From Methylobacterium haplocladii (lineage in GTDB: Bacteria > Pseudomonadota > Alphaproteobacteria > Rhizobiales > Beijerinckiaceae): a stretch of DNA of 62,170 bases. The translations under genes were made by a program, and so were the position numbers. Of the stretch, positions 38,486-48,122 are shown one piece after another. Numbering within the stretch: the first letter of the stretch is position 1; each line of letters begins with the position of its first letter. Location of the stretch: contig NZ_BJZT01000034.1 of NCBI RefSeq assembly GCF_007992175.1, positions 1 to 62,170 of the forward strand, written 5' to 3'. The notes below the pieces were generated by a model. It did not search any database. It was given only the letters and a program-made list of their open reading frames with translations, and was not told the DNA's origin.

Positions 38486-38902
38486 CTACTCCCCTGGCGA
38501 CCACGGAACGTAGTCGCCGGTCGCGGCCGCCCGCGATCCCCGATTGAGCTGCGAGCCCTTGGGCCGGTAGGCCTCGGCGGTGCCGGTCATGTTCTCGACA
38601 TGGGGCTTCTGCCACTCGCGGGGGTGATAGTCCTCCTCGCTCGGGGGGACGTCGCCGTTGTGGCAGAGCCAGCCGCGCCAGCCGGGGGGCACCTTCGAGG
38701 CGTCGGCATAGCCGTTATAGACCACCCAGCGCCGCTCGGGGCCGACCGAGCGGTCGATCAACGGGCCGAGCGCCTTGTAGTACTTGTTGCCGAAATCGTC
38801 CGCGCCGACGAACTGGCCGCTGCGCGCGGTCATGAGCGCTAGCGAGACGGTCTGCCCGTTCCACCAGGTGAAGATCCGAAGCAGCGTGTCCTTGAGGGCC
38901 AT
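38486..38902 (-). CDS. NADH:ubiquinone oxidoreductase accessory subunit, NDUFA12-type
   Basis: The 138-aa protein matches the NDUFA12/B17.2 accessory subunit of complex I shared by mitochondria and alphaproteobacteria: WWNGQTVSLALMTARSGQFVG, DDFGNKYYKA, RWVVYNGYADASKVPPGWRGWLCH and a late PHVENMTGTAEAYRP. It supports complex I assembly or stability on the cytoplasmic side. It stands apart from the nuo operon, as is usual. It is transcribed divergently from nrdJ across a 548-base gap. Confidence 0.92.
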   Translation of the reverse strand: MALKDTLLRIFTWWNGQTVSLALMTARSGQFVGADDFGNKYYKALGPLIDRSVGPERRWVVYNGYADASKVPPGWRGWLCHNGDVPPSEEDYHPREWQKPHVENMTGTAEAYRPKGSQLNRGSRAAATGDYVPWSPGE

Positions 38903-39193
38903 GGTTCCTCGGTCGCGGTCACGGGGCGGCCATCCGCGGCGCTCTTATGAGCGGGCCACCTGTCCAAGTCCAGCGGGCGGACGGCCCAGGGACACGGCGA
39001 CGGCACCCGATCCTCGCCCCGGCAACCGTCGCATGTGCGACACGTCCGCCACATCCAGGCGGTCCGATCGCGCCATCCGACGGGTCGTCGCAGGGGGGCG
39101 CCTGTGGAGCAAAAATTTAGTGCCGGACAATCGGCGAGGCCGGATCGGCACTTAGCGCGACGCCGGGGTTTTCCACAGATTTTGATGCGCAAA

Positions 39194-39240
39194 ACACTAC
39201 ATCTTGGGGCAACCAGCCGGCGAAACACCAGTTGTTGACG
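39194..39240 (+). promoter_or_regulatory. Pair of NrdR-box-like sites upstream of nrdJ
   Basis: Two sites starting ACAC (39194-39209, ACACTACATCTTGGGG; 39225-39240, ACACCAGTTGTTGACG) lie exactly 31 bp apart, three helical turns, the usual spacing of NrdR boxes. The first matches 12 of 16 consensus positions, the second fewer. The rest of the 38903-39450 gap holds no gene. Confidence 0.45.
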
Positions 39241-39450
39241 AGCCGCGTGCCCCAGCAGTAGGGTTCGGTCAGCGCTTCGGACGGCGCGGAGTGGGGTACG
39301 CACCCCCCGCCCGCATGTCGCGACGCGGTTCGGCAAAGCCCTGCATTTGCTGCCGAATCCGTCGTCCGGTCGGGCGATTGTCTCTTGTTCAAGCCATGCC
39401 GACGGGGTCGTCGGCGGGGCGCGCCCCGCGCGCCCAGGGAGAAGCGATTC

Positions 39451-42400
39451 ATGCGGTTCGAGCGGCGCTACACCACGGCAGGCCAGTCGCCCTACGCGAC
39501 GATTCCGTTCCGCGAGGCGGTGAGCGAGATCCGCAATCCCGACGGCTCCGTCGTGTTCCGGCTCGACGGCATCTCGGTGCCTGAGAGCTGGAGCCAAGTC
39601 GCCGCCGACGTGCTGGCGCAGAAGTATTTTCGCAAGGCCGGCGTCCCCGCGCGCCTGAGGAAGGTCGAGGAGAATTCCGTTCCCTCCTTCCTCTGGCGCT
39701 CCGTCGCCGACGAGGCGGCCCTGGCCGCGTTGCCCGAGGCCGAGCGCGTCGGCTCCGAGATCTCGTCCACGCAGGTGTTCGACCGGCTGGCCGGCTGCTG
39801 GACCTACTGGGGCTGGAAGGGCGGCTACTTCACCTCCGAGGAGGATGCCGCCGCGTTCATGGACGAGCTGCGCTTCATGCTCGCACGCCAGATGGTCGCG
39901 CCGAACTCGCCGCAATGGTTCAACACCGGCCTGCACTGGGCCTATGGCATCGATGGCCCGAGCCAGGGCCATTATTACTGCGACTACCGCACCGGCGAAC
40001 TGACGAAGTCGGCCTCGTCCTACGAGCACCCGCAGCCGCATGCCTGCTTCATCCAGGGCGTCCAGGACGACCTCGTGAACGAGGGCGGCATCATGGACCT
40101 GTGGGTGCGTGAGGCGCGCCTGTTCAAGTACGGCTCCGGCACCGGCTCGAACTTCTCAATGCTGCGCGGTGAGAACGAAAAGCTCGGCGGCGGCGGCAAG
40201 TCGTCCGGCCTGATGAGCTTCCTCAAGATCGGCGATCGGGCGGCCGGCGCGATCAAGTCCGGCGGTACGACCCGGCGCGCGGCCAAGATGGTGATCGTCG
40301 ACATCGACCATCCGGACATCGAGGCCTTCATCGACTGGAAGGTGAAGGAGGAGCAGAAGGTCGCCGCCCTCGTCACCGGCTCCAAGGTCGTGTCGAAGCA
40401 CCTCACCGCGGTGATGAAGGCCTGCACCCAGTGCGAGGCCTCCGACGATGCCTGCTTCGATCCCGAGCGCAACCCGGCCCTCAAGCGCGAGATCAAGGCC
40501 GCCCGCAAGGCGATGGTGCCCGACGCCTACACCAAGCGCGTCGTGCAGTTCGCGAAGCAGGGCTTCACCAAGATCGACTTCCCCGTCTACGACACCGACT
40601 GGGATTCGGAAGCCTACCTCACGGTCGCCGGCCAGAACTCCAACAACTCCGTCTCGCTGACGGACGACTTTTTGCGTGCGGTCGATGCGGATGGTGAGTG
40701 GCTGCTCAAGGAGCGCAACTCCACCAAGACCAAGCCGGTGCGCGCCCGCCACCTCTGGGAGAAGATCGGCGAGGCGGCCTGGCAGTCGGCCGATCCGGGG
40801 CTGCACTTCAACACCACGATGAACGACTGGCACACCTGCCCGTCGGGCGGCCGGATCCGGGCCTCGAACCCGTGCTCCGAGTACATGTTCCTCGACGACA
40901 CCGCCTGCAACCTGGCCTCGGCCAACCTGCTGACGATGTACGACCGCGCCTCGAAGCGCTTCGACGTGGAGGCGTTCGAGCACCTCAACCGCCTCTGGAC
41001 GGTGGTGCTCGAAATCTCGGTGATGATGGCGCAGTTTCCGTCGAAAGAGATCGCAGAGCTGTCCTACCGGTACCGGACGCTCGGCCTCGGCTACGCCAAT
41101 ATCGGCGGCCTGCTGATGACCATGGGGCTGGGCTACGACTCGGATAAGGGCCGGGCGCTGGCCGGCGCGCTCACCGCGATCATGACCGGCATCAGTTACG
41201 CCACCTCCGCCGAGATCGCGGCCGAGCTCGGGCCGTTCGCGGCCTACGAGGACAATGCCGACGCGATGCTCAAGGTCATCCGCAACCATCGCCGCGCGGC
41301 GCATGGCGAGGCAGCCGGCTACGAGTTCCTCTCGATCGCGCCCGTCCCGCTCGACCACGCCAACATCCCGCAGGCCGACCTCGGCGACCATGCCCGTGCG
41401 GCCTGGGACCGCGCGCTGTCGCTCGGCGAGGCCCACGGCTACCGCAACGCCCAGGCAACCGTCATCGCGCCCACCGGCACGATCGGCCTCGTCATGGATT
41501 GCGACACGACGGGCATCGAGCCCGACTTCGCCCTGGTGAAGTTCAAGAAGCTGGCCGGCGGCGGCTACTTCAAGATCATCAACCGGGCTGCCCCCGATGC
41601 GCTCCGCTCCCTCGGCTATCGCGAGAGCGAGATCGCCGAGATCGAGGCCTATGCCGTCGGCCACGGCTCCATGGGCCAGGCGCCAGCGATCAACCCCGGC
41701 TCGCTGCGCGCCAGAGGCTTCACCGACGACAAGATCAAGGCGATTGAGGACGGCCTGAAATCGGCCTTCGACATTAAGTTCGTTTTCAACCGCTGGAACC
41801 TCGGCGACGACTTTTTGCGGGACACCCTCAAGGTGCCGGCCGAGAAGCTGACGGATCCGACCTTCGAGCTGCTGCCGTTCCTCGGCTACTCCAAGAAGGA
41901 CATCGAGGCGGCCAACATCCACATCTGCGGTGCGATGACGCTGGAGGGTGCGCCGTTCCTCAAGCTCGAGCACTATTCGGTGTTCGACTGCGCCAACCCG
42001 TGCGGCCGCACCGGCAAGCGCTACCTGTCGGTCGACAGCCACATCCGCATGATGGCGGCGGCGCAGCCCTTCATCTCGGGGGCGATCTCCAAGACCATCA
42101 ACATGCCGAACGACGCCACCGTCGAGGATTGCAAGGCGGCCTACCGCCTGTCCTGGACCCTGGCCCTCAAGGCCAACGCCCTCTACCGCGACGGCTCCAA
42201 GCTCTCGCAGCCGCTGAACTCGGCGCTCATCGCCGACGAGGACGACGAGGAGGATGCCGTCGAGGCCCTGATCCAGGCTCCGGCGGCGGCCAAGGCCACG
42301 ATCGCCGCGGAGCGGATCGTCGAGCGTGTCATCGAACGCATCGAGCACATCCGCTCGCGCGAGAAGATGCCCGACCGGCGCAAGGGCTATACCCAGAAGG

Positions 42401-43206
42401 CGGTGGTCGGCGGCCATAAGGTCTATCTGCGCACCGGCGAGTACGACGACGGGCGGCTCGGCGAGATCTTCATCGACATGCACAAGGAGGGCGCCGCCTT
42501 CCGAAGCCTGATGAACAACTTCGCCATCGCGATCTCGCTCGGCCTCCAGTACGGCGTGCCGCTCGAGGAATACGTCGAGGCCTTCACCTTCACCCGCTTC
42601 GACCCCTCGGGCTTCGTGCAGGGCAACGACGCGATCAAGAACGCGACCTCGCTGCTCGACTACGTGTTCCGCGAACTCGCGATCTCGTATCTCGGCCGCT
42701 CCGACCTCGCCCACGTCAACCCGTCCGAGATCGGCTCAACCGTGCTCGGCGGCGGCGAGAGCGACACCACCCGCGAGGCGGGCAAGCCCGGCCCCGCCGC
42801 CTCCAGCGTGGTCTCCCGCGGCCTGCTGCGCGGCTCGGCCGATCGGCTCACCCTGATCCATGGCGGCCCGGCGGGCGCCGTCACCGGCGTCGCTTCGGCC
42901 TCCGCGGGCCAGAGCGCCCCTGCCGGCGGCACGGTCCATGCCATGCGGGGCGCGACGGCGCTGAAGCTCGATCCTGTCCTCGCCGGCAAGACGGAAGCCC
43001 TCGTCGACGCACTTCCCTTCGCTAGCCCTGCCTTGGCCAGCCCTGCCCTGGCCAAGGCCGAGCGCACCGCCGCCGACCGCCGCGCCGAGGCCAAGATGAA
43101 GGGCTATGTCGGCGAGGCCTGCCCCGAATGTGCGAACTTCACCCTCGTGCGGAACGGGACCTGCCTGAAGTGCGATACCTGCGGCAGCACGACCGGGTGC
43201 TCGTGA
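39451..43206 (+). CDS. nrdJ: Vitamin B12-dependent ribonucleotide reductase
   Basis: The 1251-aa class II reductase makes deoxyribonucleotides with adenosylcobalamin and does not depend on oxygen. Landmarks are [50 protein letters not shown] with the catalytic NPCSE loop, [11 protein letters not shown], and a C-terminal zinc-like cysteine module CPECANF...[14 protein letters not shown] that carries the redox Cys pair. ATG 39451 matches the family N-terminus MRFERRYTT. No riboswitch was recognised upstream; paired NrdR-like boxes are the best regulatory signal. The region after the gene is the start of the accessory block. Confidence 0.95.
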   Translation: MRFERRYTTAGQSPYATIPFREAVSEIRNPDGSVVFRLDGISVPESWSQVAADVLAQKYFRKAGVPARLRKVEENSVPSFLWRSVADEAALAALPEAERVGSEISSTQVFDRLAGCWTYWGWKGGYFTSEEDAAAFMDELRFMLARQMVAPNSPQWFNTGLHWAYGIDGPSQGHYYCDYRTGELTKSASSYEHPQPHACFIQGVQDDLVNEGGIMDLWVREARLFKYGSGTGSNFSMLRGENEKLGGGGKSSGLMSFLKIGDRAAGAIKSGGTTRRAAKMVIVDIDHPDIEAFIDWKVKEEQKVAALVTGSKVVSKHLTAVMKACTQCEASDDACFDPERNPALKREIKAARKAMVPDAYTKRVVQFAKQGFTKIDFPVYDTDWDSEAYLTVAGQNSNNSVSLTDDFLRAVDADGEWLLKERNSTKTKPVRARHLWEKIGEAAWQSADPGLHFNTTMNDWHTCPSGGRIRASNPCSEYMFLDDTACNLASANLLTMYDRASKRFDVEAFEHLNRLWTVVLEISVMMAQFPSKEIAELSYRYRTLGLGYANIGGLLMTMGLGYDSDKGRALAGALTAIMTGISYATSAEIAAELGPFAAYEDNADAMLKVIRNHRRAAHGEAAGYEFLSIAPVPLDHANIPQADLGDHARAAWDRALSLGEAHGYRNAQATVIAPTGTIGLVMDCDTTGIEPDFALVKFKKLAGGGYFKIINRAAPDALRSLGYRESEIAEIEAYAVGHGSMGQAPAINPGSLRARGFTDDKIKAIEDGLKSAFDIKFVFNRWNLGDDFLRDTLKVPAEKLTDPTFELLPFLGYSKKDIEAANIHICGAMTLEGAPFLKLEHYSVFDCANPCGRTGKRYLSVDSHIRMMAAAQPFISGAISKTINMPNDATVEDCKAAYRLSWTLALKANALYRDGSKLSQPLNSALIADEDDEEDAVEALIQAPAAAKATIAAERIVERVIERIEHIRSREKMPDRRKGYTQKAVVGGHKVYLRTGEYDDGRLGEIFIDMHKEGAAFRSLMNNFAIAISLGLQYGVPLEEYVEAFTFTRFDPSGFVQGNDAIKNATSLLDYVFRELAISYLGRSDLAHVNPSEIGSTVLGGGESDTTREAGKPGPAASSVVSRGLLRGSADRLTLIHGGPAGAVTGVASASAGQSAPAGGTVHAMRGATALKLDPVLAGKTEALVDALPFASPALASPALAKAERTAADRRAEAKMKGYVGEACPECANFTLVRNGTCLKCDTCGSTTGCS

Positions 43207-43511
43207 TCGGGTGTCCATAGTCGTGTAAGATGAGGCATAAAATGGTCTGAAATACTTCAGAGCGGCCTCTATTTGAGAGGTATAATTTGCTGAAGATGAT
43301 CTGAGGTTGGGTCGTCCGCACAAATGGTAACTCAAATCAGGGCATCTTCCCTGACAAGATGTCACCAGGAATCGCAGCCGAGTTGGACGCAGGAGGACGC
43401 CGGATCGGCGTCCTCCAATGCCACCCAGAACAAAACAAGTACGGCTAAGCTTGCCTCGAGTTTGGCGCCGTCGGCAGTCGCTGCCGGAGTTGGTTTCCTC
43501 GGAGATGCCCC
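43207..43511. other. AT-richer gap at the start of the accessory block
   Basis: About 300 bases with lower GC than nrdJ, especially 43215-43330. No gene, tRNA or repeat was recognised. It should contain the promoter of the operon that begins at 43512. Confidence 0.5.
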
Positions 43512-44660
43512 ATGAAGGTCACGACGACGCATTTTCAGGTCGGCAACGGCGATATGACCCTCGTCACATTGGAGAGCGGTCGCCGGATCCTCATCGACTG
43601 CAAAATCACGCAATGCGCGGACGATCCGGACGATGATGCCCCCGATGTCGGAACGCAGCTGCGGGACATGCTGGAGCGCGACGGAAGCGACCGCCTCTAC
43701 GTCGATGCTTTCCTGTTGACTCATCCTGATCAGGATCATTGCGCGGGTCTGCGCCGGCACTTCCACCTCGGGCCGCTGAGTCAGTGGAGTTCGGACGACG
43801 ACAAGATCGTTATCCGGGAGATGTGGTCCTCGCCAATCGTGTTCCGGCGCGCCGAGCGCAAGGAGCCTAGAACCCCGCTTTGCGAGGACGCCCTCGCTTG
43901 GCGGACGGAGGCGAGGCGACGCGCCAATCTCTTCAAAGCGCAGGGCTACGCCGTCGACGGCGACCGCATCCTGATCCTTGGCGAAGACATCGGGGGGAAA
44001 ACCGACCACCTCACCCAGATCCTCGTAGCCGCTGGATCGACGTTCTCGCGGATCTGCGGTGTCACAGACAGCTCGTTCAAGAACCTGCTGCTCGCGCCGT
44101 TGCTCGCGTCCTCGGACGACGAGGCGGACGTTCTCTCGAAAAACAACTCCAGCGTGATCATGCGGATGTCGCTCTCCGCTGGCGGCAATGCCGAAGCCGC
44201 CCGCTACCTTCTAGGCGGCGACGCCGAGGTCGCGATCTGGGAGAAGATCTGGGATCGATACGAGCCCGAGCAGCTGGCGTACGAGGTGCTTCTCGCTCCC
44301 CACCATTGCAGCTGGCATAGCCTCTCGTGGGACAGCTGGTCGGAGAAACGGGAAAGGGCGCGGGTTTCCCAGAAGGCCCGCGACGCACTTGGCCAAGCCG
44401 CGCCTGGAGCGCACATCCTCTCGAGCAGCTGCGAGATCAAGGACAACGAGAACGATCCTCCCTGCATTCGGGCGAAGCGGGAGTATCTTGCGATCCTCAA
44501 GCCCGGGTGCGGAGCGTTACGGTGCGTCGCGGACGAACCGGACGACAAGCCGCTCGAGATGCAGGTGACCTACTACGGACCGAAGCCCAGCCGCTGGGCG
44601 ACAGTAGCCGGTGGTGCTCTCGGAACAGGCGTCGGCACCGAGGCGCTCGGGCACGGTTGA
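43512..44660 (+). CDS. ComEC/Rec2-like metallo-beta-lactamase-fold hydrolase with Gly-rich C-terminus
   Basis: The 382-aa protein has the MBL-fold metal motif HPDQDH at residues 71-76 (HxDxDH, the ComEC/Rec2 variant), preceded by VGNGDMTLVTLESGRRILIDC. A distal LLAPHHCSWHSL supplies a late metal His. The fold suggests a phosphodiesterase or other phosphate-ester hydrolase. No membrane helix or signal is present. The last residues (GGALGTGVGTEALGHG) form a flexible Gly-rich tail ending in Gly. The start has GGAG 8 bases upstream. It is three bases from the E2-E1-JAB gene, so they are co-transcribed and probably act together. Confidence 0.8.
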   Translation: MKVTTTHFQVGNGDMTLVTLESGRRILIDCKITQCADDPDDDAPDVGTQLRDMLERDGSDRLYVDAFLLTHPDQDHCAGLRRHFHLGPLSQWSSDDDKIVIREMWSSPIVFRRAERKEPRTPLCEDALAWRTEARRRANLFKAQGYAVDGDRILILGEDIGGKTDHLTQILVAAGSTFSRICGVTDSSFKNLLLAPLLASSDDEADVLSKNNSSVIMRMSLSAGGNAEAARYLLGGDAEVAIWEKIWDRYEPEQLAYEVLLAPHHCSWHSLSWDSWSEKRERARVSQKARDALGQAAPGAHILSSSCEIKDNENDPPCIRAKREYLAILKPGCGALRCVADEPDDKPLEMQVTYYGPKPSRWATVAGGALGTGVGTEALGHG

Positions 44661-44663
44661 GCC

Positions 44664-46895
44664 ATGATGCCCATCGCCACGCTGCGGGCAGTCAGAATCG
44701 CCCGCGCCCATCCTTCCGTCCGAGATGTCAGGATCGTCGCTCTCGACGAAGCCGGCTCGATGGAAGCCGAACTCGACATCGTCACTGAACTGCCGGCTGC
44801 GTGGCGCACGAACGGGATCAGTCCCAGCGGCGTGCGCGCTCTGGAAACAGTAACCGTCCTCTTCCCGGTAAATTTCCCCACTGTTTCGCCAAGAGCCTTG
44901 CTCCGCCCGGATTTCGACCGGAGCCATCCTCACCTTCTCCCGACGCCCGCGGATCTCCCGCCAATGCCCTGCATCGTCCAGGGCCTTCCGTCCGAGCTGA
45001 TCCAGAGCAGGGGTTTCGAGGGATACGTCGACCAACTGGTGGACTGGCTCGACAAGGCCGCGGTGCTGGAGCTCAACAGCGTCGAGCATGGTTGGGAACC
45101 GGTCCGCCGCAACAACATCGACGACGAGATGATCGCCGACGGAGCGGCCTTGCGAGGGTTAGCCTGCTCGGCGGGAGGCGGCTTTGTTCTGCGCACGCGC
45201 TTCCTGCAGCTCAAGAGGCCAGAGGGTGCCCAGTACGTCCGACTCGCGGTCGTGGCCGGAGAGCAGGTGGCCGTCGAGAAGGCGGCCTGCACGAAACAGT
45301 ACGTGAGGGATGATCTCTGGCAGGGCCAGGGCATGATGCTCGTCGTGGCGGCCGCCGACGTCGATGATGCCCCTAGAGTCATCGACCAGCCGGTTCCCGA
45401 GACGGTATCGACCGTCGCCGACCTGCGGGATCGGGCCGAACTCTATGGGTGCCGGCAGGAGCTTGAGGGGAAGCTCGACCACATCGGCCTTTGCCTAGCG
45501 CAGAGGACGTTGACGCCGGCGCCGCTGGCGATCGTCTTCCTTGTGAGGAGGCCTTTCTCCGTCGTCGGGGTCGGATCGGATATCGAACTCTGCTCATACG
45601 TGATCGATCTGGAGCCTAACGAGGATCTGCTGAACGGCCGCGGTCGCGTTCGTCTCTGCGCAATCCGGGAGACGATATCGATCGCCCTGCTGCGGCGCGC
45701 TTCGGGTGACAAGGTGGACTTCGAACGGCCGGACTGGGCACTCCTAGGCTGCGGGAGCGTTGGATCCAAGATCGCGTTGCATGCCGCGCGGCGGGGCCTC
45801 GGTCCCCGGATCGTGGCGGATCGCAGTCTCCTCTCTCCCCACAATTTCGCGCGGCACGCTTTGCTGCCCGACGAAGTCGACACCGGTCGGGTCCTAGAGT
45901 CCAAGGCCGAGGCGCTCGCGGTGGCGTTGGGCCGACTGACCCAGCCCGCGACGGCCGAAACGGAAGACCTGATTTCCCTGACCGAGACGCCAGAGGGCCG
46001 CTCCAGGATCGCGGGCGGGCGGTTGCTCCTCAACACCACCGCCTCGACGTTGCTGCGGGAGCATCTCTCGTTCTTGGATTGGGAAATGCGTCCGCGCATC
46101 GCTGAGGCGCATCTGCTCGGCGCGGGTGTGGCCGCCTACGCCTCGATTGAAGGTGCCGATGGAAATCCCAACGCAAGCGATCTCGCAGCCGAGGCGTATC
46201 GCATGATCGCAGAGGACGCCGAACTCAGTGGGCCCGTCTTCAGCGCCAAGGCCGAAGCCGTCGAGATAGGCCAGGGATGCAGCTCCGTGACCTTCGCAAT
46301 GCCGGACGATCGGTTGAGCACCCTTTCGGCGGGGCTCGGCAGCGTGGTCGCGGAATGGTTGAAGACGGAGCAGGAGGAAAGTGGCCAGGTCGTTGTCGGG
46401 AAGCTGGCCCGGGATGGCTTATCGCAGAGCTGGCGACGCGAGGAGATCGAACGCCGGATGGTTGTCGACGGATCGTGCGGACATCAGGTCCGGATCAGTC
46501 CCCGGGTCGATCGGTTGATACGCGCCGAGATCGCGTCGAAGCCCGGAGTCGAGACAGGCGGCGTCATCGTCGGGCGCTATTCGCAGATCGGCAACACGTT
46601 TCAGGTCGTCGACATCATGCCGGCTCCGCCGGACAGCGTCTTCTCGGCGGAGAAGTTCACATTGGGAACGATCGGATTGAAAGCGTCGATCCGGAAACTG
46701 CTGAAGGATTCCGGTCGATCGCTATACGTGTTGGGTACTTGGCACAATCATCTCGTAGAGAGCGGGCCATCAATGCTCGATGCCGATACAGCTATTCGTT
46801 TGTCTATGCGCCAGTATTTCCCAGTTTTGCTGTTAATCGCACTTCCTGAAGGTTACACTTGTTTGACTGCCGAAACCTTCGAAGACCGAATCTGA
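44664..46895 (+). CDS. E2-E1-JAB triple-fusion ubiquitin-like conjugation protein
   Basis: The 743-aa protein joins three enzymes of ubiquitin-like conjugation. Residues about 35-150 are an E2/UBC-like domain with FPVNFPTVSP, RPDFDRSHPHLLP and catalytic Cys103 in PPMPCIVQG, ending WLDKAAV and HGWEPVRR. Residues about 355-570 are a ThiF/E1 adenylation domain with the nucleotide motif GCGSVGS (362-368) and a candidate catalytic Cys539 (GQGCSS). Residues about 615-740 are a JAB/MPN metalloprotease with Glu630, His694, His696, Ser703 and Asp706. Residues 151-354 are a linker or extra domain that I do not recognise. In CBASS the E1-E2 (Cap2) and JAB (Cap3) are separate proteins. Confidence 0.88.
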   Translation: MMPIATLRAVRIARAHPSVRDVRIVALDEAGSMEAELDIVTELPAAWRTNGISPSGVRALETVTVLFPVNFPTVSPRALLRPDFDRSHPHLLPTPADLPPMPCIVQGLPSELIQSRGFEGYVDQLVDWLDKAAVLELNSVEHGWEPVRRNNIDDEMIADGAALRGLACSAGGGFVLRTRFLQLKRPEGAQYVRLAVVAGEQVAVEKAACTKQYVRDDLWQGQGMMLVVAAADVDDAPRVIDQPVPETVSTVADLRDRAELYGCRQELEGKLDHIGLCLAQRTLTPAPLAIVFLVRRPFSVVGVGSDIELCSYVIDLEPNEDLLNGRGRVRLCAIRETISIALLRRASGDKVDFERPDWALLGCGSVGSKIALHAARRGLGPRIVADRSLLSPHNFARHALLPDEVDTGRVLESKAEALAVALGRLTQPATAETEDLISLTETPEGRSRIAGGRLLLNTTASTLLREHLSFLDWEMRPRIAEAHLLGAGVAAYASIEGADGNPNASDLAAEAYRMIAEDAELSGPVFSAKAEAVEIGQGCSSVTFAMPDDRLSTLSAGLGSVVAEWLKTEQEESGQVVVGKLARDGLSQSWRREEIERRMVVDGSCGHQVRISPRVDRLIRAEIASKPGVETGGVIVGRYSQIGNTFQVVDIMPAPPDSVFSAEKFTLGTIGLKASIRKLLKDSGRSLYVLGTWHNHLVESGPSMLDADTAIRLSMRQYFPVLLLIALPEGYTCLTAETFEDRI

Positions 46896-46957
46896 GTTGG
46901 CTTTTCCATCAAGCCCGACCGAACCGTGTCGATCCGGCGGGCGATCCGAGGCGCTAG

Positions 46958-47593
46958 ATGGCAAAATCGCTGAAAGATCAAAACAACTGGCGTTTGTGGC
47001 TCATCGTGGTCGCGAACGCGATCTTCTTCTACGTTGTCCAGCAGGCCAACGAGATGCGTCTCGACGGGCTGCCGGCGTTGTTCAAACAGATCCCCAACCT
47101 TCTGCCGATTGGACTAGCAGGCGTGGTGGCTACGGTCCTCAACACTCTTCCGACTGCAGAGTTGAAGGCGACGATCGTCTACTGGAGATGGAACGACGCT
47201 CTGCCCGGGCATCGTGCTTTCAGTAAATACGTCGGCCGCGATAGTCGTATCGATCAAGGGCGGCTTCTTAAGGCGCATAGAGGAAAATTTCCAATTGCAC
47301 CTACAGATCAGAATGCAGCTTGGTACAAAATCTACAAAGTCGTCCGTAGCGACGTAATGATTCTTGATTCAAACAGAATATTTCTTCTGTTGCGTGACTA
47401 CGCGAGTCTGAGCTTTTTATTTGTTTTTATTTTCGGATCTGCTGCTTTTTATTTGATAGAGAGTAAAATTGTGGTGGCGCAGTACCTGGGTGTGCTGATC
47501 CTTCAATATCTGATCGCGCGTATTGCCGCAGCAAACGCCGGTGTGCGTCTGGTGACGAACGTCTTGGCGCTCAAGACAGCAACGGGACGATGA
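46958..47593 (+). CDS. Four-helix membrane protein, candidate effector of the conjugation operon
   Basis: The 211-aa protein has hydrophobic helices near 13-30, 46-64, 146-164 and 169-192, with a hydrophilic domain of about 80 residues between the second and third. I do not recognise a named family. It follows the fusion gene by 62 bases on the same strand, with a GAGG upstream of ATG. From about 47250 onward base composition drops well below the neighbours. By analogy with membrane effectors of anti-phage operons it could disrupt the inner membrane when triggered; this is inference only. Confidence 0.68.
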   Translation: MAKSLKDQNNWRLWLIVVANAIFFYVVQQANEMRLDGLPALFKQIPNLLPIGLAGVVATVLNTLPTAELKATIVYWRWNDALPGHRAFSKYVGRDSRIDQGRLLKAHRGKFPIAPTDQNAAWYKIYKVVRSDVMILDSNRIFLLLRDYASLSFLFVFIFGSAAFYLIESKIVVAQYLGVLILQYLIARIAAANAGVRLVTNVLALKTATGR

Positions 47594-47804
47594 AACCTGA
47601 AACGAGCGTGGTTATTCCGAACATCATCGGCCGAGTGAGCCTTGCCGTAGTCGAGAATCGTCGCCCGGGGGTCGGCGAGCTCCGGTACGGGAGTCCTGGT
47701 TCCTTCGCTGCGAGCCTTCGCCATTCCGATGGAAAGCTGCGTTCGGAGCTCGACGGGCCCGACGTCACCCTCGCTCCGATGAGGGCCGGCCGGGAGGTGA
47801 CCGA

Positions 47805-48122
47805 GGACTATCGCACGACGTCGCTGTCGCTACGGGTGCGGCTTCGAAGGCGGTACTCGAGCGCTGGATACAGGCCCGAGCCGCGGGGACTGCCGTCCCC
47901 TCTTTGCGGGCCAGCGTCGACGGCGAACTCGACTACCTCGAGCGCACCGTCAAACTCGCCGCCGCCTATCTCTGGCTGGGCCGGCGCTTCCCCGACACCT
48001 TCGACGAGGTCGAGGCAACGAAGCTGCTTCGCAACCGTGCGAACGCGGCGATCGAGGCGCAACTTCGAGAAACGGCGTCGCACGAGGTCGCCGCGCGGGT
48101 CGGACCTCTCACAACGATCTGA
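47805..48122 (+). pseudogene. 3' remnant of a SUV3-like helicase
   Basis: About 100 residues in one frame resemble the C-terminal domain of SUV3-type RNA helicases: LERTVKLAAAYLWLGRRFPDTFDEVEATKLLRNRANAAIEAQL, comparable to the YLWL..RF.D.F signature of that domain. The preceding segment (AASKAVLERWIQARAAG) is also helical. No helicase motifs lie upstream: the coding sequence there belongs to the four-helix protein and an unreadable 200 bases. It is probably a truncated gene tail at the edge of an inserted block. Confidence 0.42.

Noticed and set aside
38903..39450. Possible cobalamin riboswitch upstream of the B12-dependent reductase
   Set aside because: I could not find the B12-box or the expected stems. 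B12 riboswitches normally control B12-independent alternatives or transport, not nrdJ.
40156..42714. 852-codon minus-strand frame opposite nrdJ
   Set aside because: It is the complementary frame of a well-recognised NrdJ gene and has no recognisable domain.
43207..43511. Integration site (tRNA or att repeat) at the left edge of the accessory block
   Set aside because: No tRNA-like cloverleaf was seen and no direct repeat with the right-hand side could be recognised by eye.
43512..47593. Classic CBASS with a CD-NTase
   Set aside because: No nucleotidyltransferase motif (GS...DxD) was found in any reading frame near the operon, and the E1, E2 and JAB parts are fused rather than separate.
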